Source: Flavipsychrobacter sp. (GTDB lineage: Bacteria; Bacteroidota; Bacteroidia; Chitinophagales; Chitinophagaceae). From it: a stretch of DNA of 64,000 nucleotides. The translations under genes and the position numbers were made by a program. The notes under the pieces are model-generated. The model was not told the origin of the DNA. It searched no databases and saw only the letters and a program-made list of their open reading frames with translations. The stretch covers positions 1 through 64,000 of the forward strand of contig JARLGY010000018.1 of NCBI GenBank assembly GCA_031292525.1, read 5' to 3'. Below, in pieces: positions 33,373 through 42,369 of the stretch; positions within the stretch are counted from its first letter, which is position 1; every line of letters starts with the position of its first letter.

Positions 33373-34899
33373 TTATTCGGCTGTTAGTGTCAGAGGGTCT
33401 AGCTGACGCTTCATACCATCGGGCCCGGTTGCAATTATGTTATCAAATATAACTCTTGTGCCGGGTGTAATGCTGCTCATGGCAGACTGCATAGCTCCTG
33501 AGAAAACATTGCCATTTGCCTGCAATACTACTGCTTCTGCGCGTGGCTTCACTATAATAAGCGTAAAACGTTCTATATTAAATTTAGCATCGAAGTCGAA
33601 GTTATCCAGCATAGCAAATATCCTGTTCTGCGATTTCATGGCAACCGAACTTAACCTGCCGCCAGATTTACCGCCAAATTTCACTTTAGGATCTGGTATG
33701 CGCTTAATGCGGAATGGTGTTGAACTCAGTACCTGCGTTTTGCCACCCACCTCTGTAGATACCACAACGTTTGTATTCCCGGGGGTGCTTACATGTACAG
33801 AGTATGCACCTGCGGAGCCAGATATACTACCTCCACTTAAACTCACCTTCAGGTTTTCTTTGGCTATGCCTGGTGCCGATACAGATATTGGGTTAGCCAC
33901 ACCAATATAGAACACATTCATTTTATCGGCAGAAACTACAGCCGACGGACGGGCTACCTGGTAGCGTTGCTCACCTGTGTTGTATTCTTTTACAGTACCA
34001 TCTGTTTGGTGCACCTTAATTATACCCGACCAGGAGAAGGAACCTTCTTTACTTGTATTTACACTATATTCTCCCCTGCCATCCTTTAGCGGCAACTGGG
34101 TACCGTTTACAAATACATCAGAGCTTGCTTTCGAATCGGATGCAGTTAAAAATACCTGTGCTGTGTAAGGCTGACCCAGTATCACATAAGAACTTGGCGC
34201 TACTGCAACAGCAGCAAATTGGTCCAGGTTCACTACAGCCTGGTCCATGTGTCCCAGTATTTTCCGTACCACATCGTACTCAGTATTCTTTTCATCTGCA
34301 CGTATCTTGGTAAGGGCTGTTAGAGCAGCTGTCAATGGTATTCCGTCGCCAAAATTGCTTTGTTCCCATGTTTTTGAGATGCCGGCTTTGGATGGCGGAT
34401 CATCTGCATTCAAGGAAAATGTAAGTCCCGCCTTATCTTGCTCAGACAGCAATGCAAATACCTTAGCCTTGGTATCATTGATCTTCTTTTTCAGTTCCAC
34501 TCCCCTGCCCTGGTTGATCATCAATCTTGGGGATATGTCAACATTATCTCTTTTCCTTAAATCACCTTCCGCATTATATCCGCCTCCTTTGTCTTCCATA
34601 AGGCCTTTTATCTCACCTATGTAGCCATCCAGCTCAGCAAAATATTTACTGGCTTGTTTTGCCTTGTCGTATATAGGCCTGGCTCTATCTGGCTCAGATT
34701 TCAATTTCGTAGCCTCAAATGCAGCATACGTATTGTCGGTATTACTTTGCACATTTTTGGTGGAAGTGACCAGGCTGGCTGTCAGGTATCTGAAAGCATC
34801 CAGTACAGATGAGCTGATGTTTGTAGCTATCAGCCCAAGCAGCACCAGGTACAGAATACCTATCATCTTTTGCCGCGGTGTTTCTTTTAAACTCGCCAT
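33373..34899 (-). CDS. gldM: T9SS/gliding motor shaft protein GldM
   Basis: 508 residues. GldM and GldL form the proton-driven rotary motor; GldM's periplasmic part reaches the GldKN ring. One membrane helix lies at about 11-30 (GILYLVLLGLIATNIS), which carries the conserved pattern for contact with GldL. The helical part with YFAELDGYIGEIKGLMEDKGG follows, then the beta-rich D2-D4 domains (VILGQPYTAQVFLTASDSKA, then GGKTQVLSSTPFRIKRIPDP) known from the family. The order K-L-M-N is the standard one. Confidence 0.95.
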   Translation of the reverse strand: MASLKETPRQKMIGILYLVLLGLIATNISSSVLDAFRYLTASLVTSTKNVQSNTDNTYAAFEATKLKSEPDRARPIYDKAKQASKYFAELDGYIGEIKGLMEDKGGGYNAEGDLRKRDNVDISPRLMINQGRGVELKKKINDTKAKVFALLSEQDKAGLTFSLNADDPPSKAGISKTWEQSNFGDGIPLTAALTALTKIRADEKNTEYDVVRKILGHMDQAVVNLDQFAAVAVAPSSYVILGQPYTAQVFLTASDSKASSDVFVNGTQLPLKDGRGEYSVNTSKEGSFSWSGIIKVHQTDGTVKEYNTGEQRYQVARPSAVVSADKMNVFYIGVANPISVSAPGIAKENLKVSLSGGSISGSAGAYSVHVSTPGNTNVVVSTEVGGKTQVLSSTPFRIKRIPDPKVKFGGKSGGRLSSVAMKSQNRIFAMLDNFDFDAKFNIERFTLIIVKPRAEAVVLQANGNVFSGAMQSAMSSITPGTRVIFDNIIATGPDGMKRQLDPLTLTAE

Positions 34900-34914
34900 G
34901 TTGATAAGTATATT

Positions 34915-35517
34915 TTATGCTTTCCTGAATGCCTCTAACTGCGCTTTGTAAACCGCGTTCAGTTCAGAAAGGTTGGAACGTAATTGTTTCAGTTCATTGG
35001 TAGTAGATTCAAATTCTTTACTCATACCAATTGCCATCTTAGCAGTGCCTAAGGAGTTGAGCTCAGCAAGGTTGTTATGCAGTACTTTCATTTGGGCAGT
35101 AGCACCTTCTACTTCCTGTACCATAGCTTTCGTCATGCCGGCTGTACCTATCTTCGCTATTTCATTTACAGTTTCTACAGTACGATTAAATTGCTCAAAA
35201 CCTTTGTTCAATTTATCTATGGTCTGATGATTGAGCGACTTAGACAACAATTCATCCAGGTCGTTGTTCTTAGGCTCGTGTTTCTGTGTCGTCTGCACCG
35301 CTCCCATTCCAGGAATCAATGAAACATCATCTGTCAAAGATTGGATACCTGAGATAAAGAAGAGACAAGCCTCTACACAAAGGCCCACACCTATCATCCA
35401 TTCTCCCCCTTCCCAGTGGAGAATTTTAAACATCAAGCCGATAATTACGATACTTGCACCCCAATAAATAAGCGTATTGAGGTTTACTCTAGACGGTTTT
35501 TTGTTCTTGCTGCTCAT
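34915..35517 (-). CDS. gldL: T9SS/gliding motor membrane protein GldL
   Basis: 200 residues from the ATG at 35517; the longer frame would overlap gldK and is unlikely. Two membrane helices are visible, LIYWGASIVIIGLMFKILHW and MIGVGLCVEACLFFISGI, with the protonatable Glu in the second. The cytoplasmic C-terminal part is a long coiled coil ending in AELNSLGTAKMAIGMS and LSELNAVYKAQLEAF. It forms the pentameric ring that rotates GldM. Spacing to gldK is 4 bases, consistent with one transcript. Confidence 0.95.
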   Translation of the reverse strand: MSSKNKKPSRVNLNTLIYWGASIVIIGLMFKILHWEGGEWMIGVGLCVEACLFFISGIQSLTDDVSLIPGMGAVQTTQKHEPKNNDLDELLSKSLNHQTIDKLNKGFEQFNRTVETVNEIAKIGTAGMTKAMVQEVEGATAQMKVLHNNLAELNSLGTAKMAIGMSKEFESTTNELKQLRSNLSELNAVYKAQLEAFRKA

Positions 35518-35521
35518 AAAA

Positions 35522-36925
35522 TTATTTGGTGTTTGTTTCTTCAATATTGGTTTTGGTGCCTGTATTGGTATTAGTATTAGTATTTGTATTATTAGTATTG
35601 GTGTTAGTACTGGTGTCCGTATTTATTACCATTGGTTTATCAGACTTACTACTGCGTTTATTCTCATACCTCACCTTGCGTGTTTCTACTCTTTTGCCCA
35701 ATATTTCTGGAGCTGGCATCACACAACGGAAACCAATGTAAGAATGGGGAACATCCTGGCTTTCGTAATCGCGAATATATGGACTAAGAAAACGTGCATT
35801 ATCTTTCCAAGAGCCACCACGCACCACCTTACTTTTCATGAAGTTTGATTCTGTGCTATCTGCATCGTAAAGCAAAACAGGATTCTGATCGTGTACAAAT
35901 GCCCATGCCGATTCATTATATGCATCAAGCACCCATTCTGCTACATTGCCTTCCATATTATACAAACCGAAAGCATTTGGCGAATATGATGTTACCGGCA
36001 CCGTGTAAGAAGAACCATCCTCGGTATAGTCACCCTCGTCTTGCTTAAAGTTTGCAATAAGGCGATTCTTTTTATCGCGTGGTACTGCTGTGCTGTCAGC
36101 ATTATATTGCTCCATTGCTTCCTGACTGCCTTGAGCGGCATAAGCCCATTGCGCTTCTGATGGCAAAGTGTATGGCAACTGGAAGTTCCTGATATACTTG
36201 CTCTTTTTGGTATGCGAGTGTATGCTGCGCCAGTAAGCGAAGGCACGGGCTTGCTTCCAGGTAACACCTACTACAGGATAGTCGTCATAAGCAGGGTTAG
36301 TAAAATATTCCGCTACCAGTTCATCGGTCTGGGAATTAGGAAAGTCGGTTGCCCATACTTTGGTATCAGGATATACATTGATGCTTTCAGTAACGAAACG
36401 ATCTTTAGAATCGCCTGGCTTACCACGTTTCAAATAAGTAAAAGCAAAACTGTACAACTCCTTGCGTATCTGCCCATGGTCGAACATAGGAGCTATTTTG
36501 TTTTGTATGTCAGCACTTTTTGAAGACATAATATTCCGGCCGTGGTGTTTGAATTTATTCCACCGGATGGATCTTGAAGAAGAATCCAGGCTATTATGAT
36601 TAAAATATTGGTCATCTTTTATATATGCGGCAATAGCAACAGAATCAATTACCCAATTGATAAAATCGCGGTATTGCTTATTTGTCACTTCTGTTTTATC
36701 AATATAAAACGAGCTAACGCTGAATTTTTTTACGCTGGACGTTTCACTATCAGACTGGCCATATTTTACCACAATACTGCCACCGGGTATATAGGCCATT
36801 CCGGGAGGGGCAGGTATTGTTTTGTAGTTGTACGCCCTTATCGGGGCAACAACCCTGTCCTGGGCATAAGATGACACAAAAAATGTTGCAAAGGCCATTG
36901 CAACCAAAATGCTTTTAAAATACAT
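35522..36925 (-). CDS. gldK: T9SS/gliding protein GldK, FGE-sulfatase-like, non-lipoprotein
   Basis: 468 residues from the ATG at 36925. The FGE-sulfatase domain spans about 45-405, with MAYIPGGSIVVKYG, TEVTNKQYRDFINW, YDDYPVVGVTWKQARAFAYW, LPSEAQWAYAAQG, NMEGNVAEWVLDAY and VVRGGSWKDNARF in order. The enzyme-like Cys pair of true FGE is not needed, as GldK is structural: it forms the outer-membrane-associated ring with GldN. Unlike Flavobacterium GldK and Porphyromonas PorK there is no lipobox Cys; the signal ends FVSSYAQDR. The C-terminus is a Thr/Asn tail of about 30 residues. It heads the operon. Confidence 0.93.
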   Translation of the reverse strand: MYFKSILVAMAFATFFVSSYAQDRVVAPIRAYNYKTIPAPPGMAYIPGGSIVVKYGQSDSETSSVKKFSVSSFYIDKTEVTNKQYRDFINWVIDSVAIAAYIKDDQYFNHNSLDSSSRSIRWNKFKHHGRNIMSSKSADIQNKIAPMFDHGQIRKELYSFAFTYLKRGKPGDSKDRFVTESINVYPDTKVWATDFPNSQTDELVAEYFTNPAYDDYPVVGVTWKQARAFAYWRSIHSHTKKSKYIRNFQLPYTLPSEAQWAYAAQGSQEAMEQYNADSTAVPRDKKNRLIANFKQDEGDYTEDGSSYTVPVTSYSPNAFGLYNMEGNVAEWVLDAYNESAWAFVHDQNPVLLYDADSTESNFMKSKVVRGGSWKDNARFLSPYIRDYESQDVPHSYIGFRCVMPAPEILGKRVETRKVRYENKRSSKSDKPMVINTDTSTNTNTNNTNTNTNTNTGTKTNIEETNTK

Positions 36926-37268
36926 ACTCTCTATCAATTTATACTTATCCTAATAATATAGCACAGTGTCTAAGATACGCTTTCAAAGATAATTTTAAAA
37001 GCCACTTAAAAAACAATACTTTTATATCTGTAACAAATGGATAACATGCAAATACGAATAACATGTATCCCAATAATAACTAGACTAATATTAATTGATA
37101 TTTTATCAACTACCATTAATGTTAAAAAAATACCCCCCCCTCACGGATTCAACTTGCCTAAAATTCTAGCCAGTAAATTTTAGTACTGCAAACTTCTAAA
37201 ATAAAATAACAATTCAAAAGTTATTTCTCCCCTTTTTGCAGGGGTAAAAATACCGAGCTTTGCACAGT
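36926..37268. other. Divergent promoter region between gldK and the ABC transporter
   Basis: AT-rich, about 340 bases. It contains a -7 box for gldK (36984-36991), an eight-C run at 37133-37140 after a poly-A, and a partial box GAGCTTTG just ahead of the ABC gene. No coding frame of note. Confidence 0.5.
36984..37016 (-). promoter_or_regulatory. Promoter of the gldKLMN operon
   Basis: TATCTTTG (36991-36984 on the minus strand) matches TAnnTTTG fully; TTG lies 22 bases upstream (37016-37014), a little longer than usual. Transcription should start near 36975, about 50 bases ahead of gldK. Confidence 0.5.
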
Positions 37269-39035
37269 ATGAATAAGCTTGCTTCGATTAATAAATATTT
37301 TATAAAGTACAAGTGGCATTTATTATCAGGGATCTTCTTTGTCGCCGTATCATGCTTCTTTACTGTCAGACGTCCATTTATTATCCGAAATATAATAGAT
37401 CACGTGCAGCGCACTATAAACCAACACAACGTTACTGACATGCATAGTTTGATGCATGAGGTATTTATAGCCGGAATGGAGCTATTGGGTTTAGCATTGC
37501 TTAGTGGTTTGTTCATGTTCTTTATGCGACAGACACTTATTGTAATGTCTCGACTAATAGAATATGACCAGAAAACAGAGATATATACTCACTACCAGCA
37601 ACTGCACACCGGATTTTTCAAAAGCCATTATACCGGTGACCTAATGAACCGTATATCTGAAGACGTATCCCGCGTGCGGATGTACACTGGCCCGTCTGTA
37701 ATGTATGCGACAAATATGGTGGTACTCACCATTATGTGCCTATGGAATATGATACGGGTAAACCCAATGCTTACCTTTTATGTGTTCATACCTCTTCCTG
37801 TAATGGCAATAACCATATACTATGTAAATAGGGTTATCTATAAAAAAAGCAGTAAGATACAGGCCCAACTATCATCGCTCACAACCACTGCACAAGAAAC
37901 TTATTCGGGTATAAGAGTTATAAAATCTTTTGTACAGGAGAAAAATATGCTGCGCTTCTTCCAAACAAATTCTGAAGAGTACCGGAAAAGCTCCATCAAC
38001 CTCTCGGTTACAGAAGCGTTTTACTTCCCATCCATGAATTTGTTTATCGGGCTTAGCATGCTGAGTACTGTGCTTATTGGGGGATACTACGTTATTATTG
38101 GGCAAATATCGATAGGCAACATTGTTGAGTTTGTACTGTACATCAATTTGCTCATGTTCCCTATCTCAAGTATAGGTATGGTTGCGAGCATGGTGCAGCG
38201 CGCCAGCGCAAGCCAGCAGCGCATTGATGAATTCTTAAGCACACCTTCTGAAATTGTAACGCCCACGGGTGCAGTGCGACCCAACATACAAGGTAACATT
38301 GACATAGAAAATGTAACATTCACCTATCCGCACACCGGTATTAAAGCCTTAAAAGATTTTACACTTCATGTCAAAGCCGGACAAAAAGTAGCACTGATCG
38401 GAAAAACGGGATCGGGGAAATCAACAATTGCCCACTTACTACTGCGCATGTACGATCCCCAGCAGGGCAATGTGGTTTTGGATGGCACAAATGTACGCAC
38501 CATGCAGTTGCAGGAGTTGCGTCGCCAGGTAGCTTATACACCACAGGAAGCCTATTTGTTTTCTGACACAGTGTATAACAATATAAAGTTTGGCCGCGAT
38601 GATGCAACAGATGAAGAAGTGAAGGAAGCCGCGCGCCTTGCCGATATGGAGAAAGATATAGCTATGCTTGCAAACGGCTACGAAACCATGATAGGTGAGC
38701 GTGGGGTAATGTTATCGGGTGGCCAAAAACAAAGGTTGGTGCTGGCCAGGGCGTTACTAAAAAGGAGCAATGTGCTGATACTAGATGAAACGCTGAGCGC
38801 TGTAGACACCCAGACAGAACAAACCATATTGGGCAACCTACTGGAACATACCCGGAATAAAACCACACTGGTGATCACTCACCGCATATTCACCAGCTGG
38901 ACCTTTGACGCCATTGTAGTAATAGACGATGGCAGGATAGTAGAGCAGGGCACTCATGCTGAACTGATGGCACTCAATGGTAGATATGCCAAGCTATATC
39001 GCCACCAGACAGAAAGCGCAACTGAAGCTGCGTAA
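37269..39035 (+). CDS. ABC transporter, fused permease and ATPase (MsbA/LmrA type)
   Basis: 588 residues from the ATG at 37269; the upstream TTG (37260) is less likely. Six membrane helices span about 15-310 (transmembrane domain with SRLIEYDQKTEIYTHYQQL coupling segment). The nucleotide-binding domain contains Walker A GKTGSGKST, Q-loop, signature LSGGQKQR, Walker B LILDETLS with the catalytic Glu, and H-loop ITHR. It should work as a homodimer exporting lipids, drugs or peptides. No partner half-transporter is adjacent. It ends 2 bases from the convergent M28 peptidase. Confidence 0.93.
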   Translation: MNKLASINKYFIKYKWHLLSGIFFVAVSCFFTVRRPFIIRNIIDHVQRTINQHNVTDMHSLMHEVFIAGMELLGLALLSGLFMFFMRQTLIVMSRLIEYDQKTEIYTHYQQLHTGFFKSHYTGDLMNRISEDVSRVRMYTGPSVMYATNMVVLTIMCLWNMIRVNPMLTFYVFIPLPVMAITIYYVNRVIYKKSSKIQAQLSSLTTTAQETYSGIRVIKSFVQEKNMLRFFQTNSEEYRKSSINLSVTEAFYFPSMNLFIGLSMLSTVLIGGYYVIIGQISIGNIVEFVLYINLLMFPISSIGMVASMVQRASASQQRIDEFLSTPSEIVTPTGAVRPNIQGNIDIENVTFTYPHTGIKALKDFTLHVKAGQKVALIGKTGSGKSTIAHLLLRMYDPQQGNVVLDGTNVRTMQLQELRRQVAYTPQEAYLFSDTVYNNIKFGRDDATDEEVKEAARLADMEKDIAMLANGYETMIGERGVMLSGGQKQRLVLARALLKRSNVLILDETLSAVDTQTEQTILGNLLEHTRNKTTLVITHRIFTSWTFDAIVVIDDGRIVEQGTHAELMALNGRYAKLYRHQTESATEAA

Positions 39036-39037
39036 CG

Positions 39038-40693
39038 TTATTTCTTAAGGAAAGTAAGGGGTAGTTTTATCACTTTATCCTTTCTGCGTACCACTACAGT
39101 AGTGGTATCGCCATAGGAAAATCCACCCAGGGCTTCCATATAGGTTTGCATACCTTGTATATCGTACTTGCCCAGTTGTGTAATGATATCACCTTCCTGC
39201 ACCCCGGCAATTTTTGCTGGTTTTTCATCACTAACACCATCCACACGCACACCACCATCGGTATATGCATAGTCTGGCATTATACCCAACGTCACTTTAA
39301 AGCTCACCTTACCAACACTACTTTGCTTTGTTGGGGTGAACAGTGGTTTAGGGTATTTTTCCATAGTGCGCACTATACTATACACATGATTCAGTACCAG
39401 CACTTCGCCAGTGTAGTTTATCTTCTCCGCAATATCTGTGGGCTTATGATAATCTTTATGGGTACCTGTAAAGAAAAATAAGACGGGTATCCCTGCATGA
39501 TAAAAAGAAGAATGATCTGATGGACCTATACCTGAACTATCTATTATGTACTTGAAATGTTTAGGCTCGTTAAGCACACTACCCCATGCTGGCGATGTGC
39601 CCACGCCACCTATATACAACGCATGGGTACTATCATTCAGCCTGCCCACCATATCCATATTTATCATGTAGGCCACATTAGTGCTGTCTGCACAGTCGTC
39701 TTTTATAAATGCCTTTGACCCTAGCAGACCCAGCTCTTCACCAGAAAAATTTACAAACAGATAATTGTACTTGTGTAGTCTATGCTCTTTTATCCACCTA
39801 GCTACCTGCAAAAGTGCTGCAGTGCCGCTTGCGTTATCGTCGGCACCATAGTGTACCAGTTTTTCTTTGCCGGTGTAAAGGCTATTACCGTCTTCTCCCA
39901 ACCCAAGGTGATCGTAGTGAGCCCCGATGACAACCGTATAGCGCGCTTTATTATCTATAAATGCTGCTATGTTGGTACCCATGCGCTCAGACCTGTTTAC
40001 CGCTATATTAATATCAACTTTTACATTTTTATCAGTACTGTCTGCAGTCAAAGTATCGGCTACGTACTTGTGGTATGCCTGGTATGAAATGAAAGCCACA
40101 GGAATATTCACTTTGTCATATTCAGACATATCATTAAAATAGGGCTGGTAGCGCGACCCATAGCTGTCGTAGAACAAAATAGCCGGAGCACCATGTTCTG
40201 CAGCTTCTTTACTGCGTTTGTACATGGCCCTTTCCCAATCAAAATGGGGATCTTCAGCTTCTGCCTTATCACCGTACAGGCTTATCATCCAAGGTAGCCC
40301 GGACTCCATAACATTGGGCAAGCAATCGCCTGAAATATGCCCCGCCGCTGTAAAAGGCAAAGGGAAAGCTTCCTCATTCAATTGAAGTGTGTACCCACCA
40401 ATACTTATTGCAGATGCGGCAGAAACCTCTTTACCATGTGTGAAATAGAAAGGATATCTATACTGTCCCATAAACGGAGCTATATCCATTTGCCGGTAAC
40501 GATCCTCTATATAATCGGCTGCCCTGCGCTCACCTTCAGTGGCTGTACGTCGCCCCAGCAACTCGTCGCTTGCCAGAAACGTTATATCCTTGCGTATTTG
40601 TTCCGCTGCCTGCAGGTCTTTTTTAGACTGCGCGTTTACTTGCAAAGCCGGTATGGCTAAAACAAGAATAAAAAGAAATGGCAACGGCCTCAT
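39038..40693 (-). CDS. M28 zinc aminopeptidase with PDZ domain, exported
   Basis: 551 residues from the ATG at 40693. A signal peptide ends at NAQ. The N-terminal domain carries an inserted PA-like lid (HGAPAILFYDSYG). The M28 core has both zinc sites: His of GAHYDHLG, Asp of GADDNASG, the catalytic Glu of SGEELG, Asp of NMDMVG and His of SDHSSF. The C-terminal PDZ-like domain at about 460-550 includes VQEGDIITQLGKYDIQG. It would remove N-terminal amino acids from extracellular or periplasmic peptides. A -7 box TATTTTTG lies 17 bases upstream. Confidence 0.93.
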   Translation of the reverse strand: MRPLPFLFILVLAIPALQVNAQSKKDLQAAEQIRKDITFLASDELLGRRTATEGERRAADYIEDRYRQMDIAPFMGQYRYPFYFTHGKEVSAASAISIGGYTLQLNEEAFPLPFTAAGHISGDCLPNVMESGLPWMISLYGDKAEAEDPHFDWERAMYKRSKEAAEHGAPAILFYDSYGSRYQPYFNDMSEYDKVNIPVAFISYQAYHKYVADTLTADSTDKNVKVDINIAVNRSERMGTNIAAFIDNKARYTVVIGAHYDHLGLGEDGNSLYTGKEKLVHYGADDNASGTAALLQVARWIKEHRLHKYNYLFVNFSGEELGLLGSKAFIKDDCADSTNVAYMINMDMVGRLNDSTHALYIGGVGTSPAWGSVLNEPKHFKYIIDSSGIGPSDHSSFYHAGIPVLFFFTGTHKDYHKPTDIAEKINYTGEVLVLNHVYSIVRTMEKYPKPLFTPTKQSSVGKVSFKVTLGIMPDYAYTDGGVRVDGVSDEKPAKIAGVQEGDIITQLGKYDIQGMQTYMEALGGFSYGDTTTVVVRRKDKVIKLPLTFLKK

Positions 40694-40709
40694 GATAAGA
40701 TATTGACTA

Positions 40710-40717
40710 CAAAAATA
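40710..40717 (-). promoter_or_regulatory. -7 box (TATTTTTG, minus strand) ahead of the M28 gene
   Basis: Full match to TAnnTTTG, 17 bases before the start at 40693. Confidence 0.4.
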
Positions 40718-40793
40718 CACTTCATTATCACTTCACGTAATAATTTATGCTTATTTCTTAGAATGGAATCGCATCTGATACAGTGGTATGAAA

Positions 40794-40817
40794 ATGCCCC
40801 GCCGTTGAGCGGGGCAT
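40794..40817 (-). terminator. Terminator after scpB
   Basis: A 9-bp perfect stem ATGCCCCGC/GCGGGGCAT, loop CGTTGA, and TTT on the minus side, 29 bases after the scpB stop. Confidence 0.65.
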
Positions 40818-40845
40818 GGAAAATCAACTCAAATGCTATTGCCTA

Positions 40846-41496
40846 TTAATGTCCTATAAGTACAGGTTCAAGTGTGCCATTCGGGGTTACAAGCAGCAAA
40901 CTTGCTTGTTCAGGTATGGCTTCCTGTCCGTTGGTAGGTATTGTTATATCGTCTGTTGTAATATCCTTCAGCTTTGGCAATTGTGCTGCTGAGTTGATGC
41001 CTATATAATCCATAAAGTTTTTAGACGTAGCGTACACCAGGGGTTTACCTACCACATCTTCATTACGGCCGGTTATCATAATCAATTCCTTTTCAAGCAA
41101 CTTCTGTATGGAGTAGTCTGCACTTACACCACGTATATATTCAATTTCGCTTTTGGTTACCGGTTGCTTGTAAGCAATAATGGCCAGTGTTTCCATAGCC
41201 GCTGTAGATAATTTTTTGATATGCTTATCTCCATTAAGCTGCAAAACAGTTTTATGATATGCTTTCTTAGTCAGAAACTGAAAGCCACCACCGGTTTCTT
41301 TCAGCTGGAAAGGATAATATGGTTCATCATATTTTTCGCGGATAGCATCTATGCAATTAGAGATACGACCGGCATCAACAGGCATCTCAAATGCCTGGCC
41401 CATGATCTCGGTGATCTCCATCTGGGTAAGCGGACGTTCACTTGAAAAAATCAGGGCCTCAATATGCGGCATCAGTTGTTCGATATCCATACTCAT
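40846..41496 (-). CDS. scpB: Segregation and condensation protein B
   Basis: 216 residues. ScpB binds the kleisin ScpA and with SMC condenses chromosomes. Two winged-helix domains are visible: HIEALIFSSERPLTQMEITEIM at the N-terminus, then LSTAAMETLAIIAYKQPVTKSEIEYIRGVSADYSIQKLLEK, in pieces, and GRNEDVVGKPLVYATSKNFMDYIGI, which is the family signature. Two Met starts (41496 and 41490) are possible. No scpA or smc is in the window. Confidence 0.95.
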   Translation of the reverse strand: MSMDIEQLMPHIEALIFSSERPLTQMEITEIMGQAFEMPVDAGRISNCIDAIREKYDEPYYPFQLKETGGGFQFLTKKAYHKTVLQLNGDKHIKKLSTAAMETLAIIAYKQPVTKSEIEYIRGVSADYSIQKLLEKELIMITGRNEDVVGKPLVYATSKNFMDYIGINSAAQLPKLKDITTDDITIPTNGQEAIPEQASLLLVTPNGTLEPVLIGH

Positions 41497-41652
41497 ACTT
41501 TTTTCTCTTCACTACCGAAAGTAACACACCCAAATAAATAACTAAAAGAAAGAAATACACAGGATGTGGGTAAAACAAATAGCAACCTATTAAAACCAAC
41601 TAACGATGGTTGCCTTTTTATGACATGCAAAGATACAAAATGTATGATTGTG

Positions 41653-42369
41653 CTATTTAGTATTACTGTTAAAAAAATCGTCATTTAAACCTGTATTTAT
41701 ACTATAATTCAGATAGGTGATCTGTATTGTACCCTTTGATGATTTTTTTGTACCGCTGCTTTTTATAGCACTATTGGTTTCATTATCATCGTAATCCATA
41801 GTTACTCCTTTAGGCAGTTTGTAATCCTTCACATCCAGGTACAAAACCACCTTATCAGGAAGCGCCTGGCTTATATACATCCCGTAGGTCAACTCCATTT
41901 TAGCAGTACCATCCTTCGATGTGGTTTCTGTACGTAGTGCTACCAGGGCCTGTTCATCAATCCATAGTTTTGAAAGCACAATGTTCCCTTCATCTTCGGG
42001 CACCACCTTTATTACATGCACTTTTTTGCCGCCAAGTGTATCATAGCCCGCATCTATAACCATCACTTTGCCTTGCGGTATCAAATTGCTCATAGCAAGG
42101 TTCATATTCTTTTTGGGCAAAATTGATATGCCGCCATTACGCTCAAACTTTATTTTATCAGGATACTTAAAGTATAATTTCCCCTTCAGATCGGGCAGCC
42201 TCATGTAAGCTACGTTTATCTTCATCTTCACATCTGCTACATAGTCGTGCACAGTAAGCACCTTGGTACGCAACGCGTAAAAAAGCGATGATGCATTGCT
42301 TTCTGCCGGTTGTGCATTGCACCACAGGCAAATGAGTAGGGAGAAGAGCAACAGGTAGCGCTTTATCAT
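41653..42369 (-). CDS. LolA-like outer-membrane lipoprotein-sorting protein
   Basis: 238 residues. A signal peptide ends CNAQPAES. The rest is the LolA/LppX fold, an open beta barrel: KMKINVAYMRLPDLKGKLYFKYPDKIKFER in pieces, followed by KGKVMVIDAGYDTLGGKK and KAKMELTYGMY-like strands. It lies in an operon with an ABC-2 exporter and its start overlaps the permease stop by 4 bases (ATGA), so it is probably a lipid or lipoprotein acceptor for that exporter. It is not certain that it is the LolA of the main pathway. Confidence 0.82.
   Translation of the reverse strand: MIKRYLLLFSLLICLWCNAQPAESNASSLFYALRTKVLTVHDYVADVKMKINVAYMRLPDLKGKLYFKYPDKIKFERNGGISILPKKNMNLAMSNLIPQGKVMVIDAGYDTLGGKKVHVIKVVPEDEGNIVLSKLWIDEQALVALRTETTSKDGTAKMELTYGMYISQALPDKVVLYLDVKDYKLPKGVTMDYDDNETNSAIKSSGTKKSSKGTIQITYLNYSINTGLNDDFFNSNTK

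Noticed and set aside
35522-35741. Plus-strand frame antiparallel to the GldK tail rich in Val-Leu
   Set aside because: It is the complement of the Asn-Thr repeat tract and has no support as a gene.
37131-37140. Run of eight C after seven A upstream of the ABC transporter gene
   Set aside because: Possible slippage site for phase variation, but it lies in a non-coding spacer far from any promoter box I could define.
22155-40817. GCCCCG hairpins at 22155 and 40794 as copies of one repeat
   Set aside because: Only six to seven bases are shared and both fit ordinary terminators.
41493-41684. 63-codon minus-strand frame between scpB and the LolA-like gene
   Set aside because: It overlaps both neighbours' ends, lacks a credible start context and looks like read-through of AT-rich spacer.
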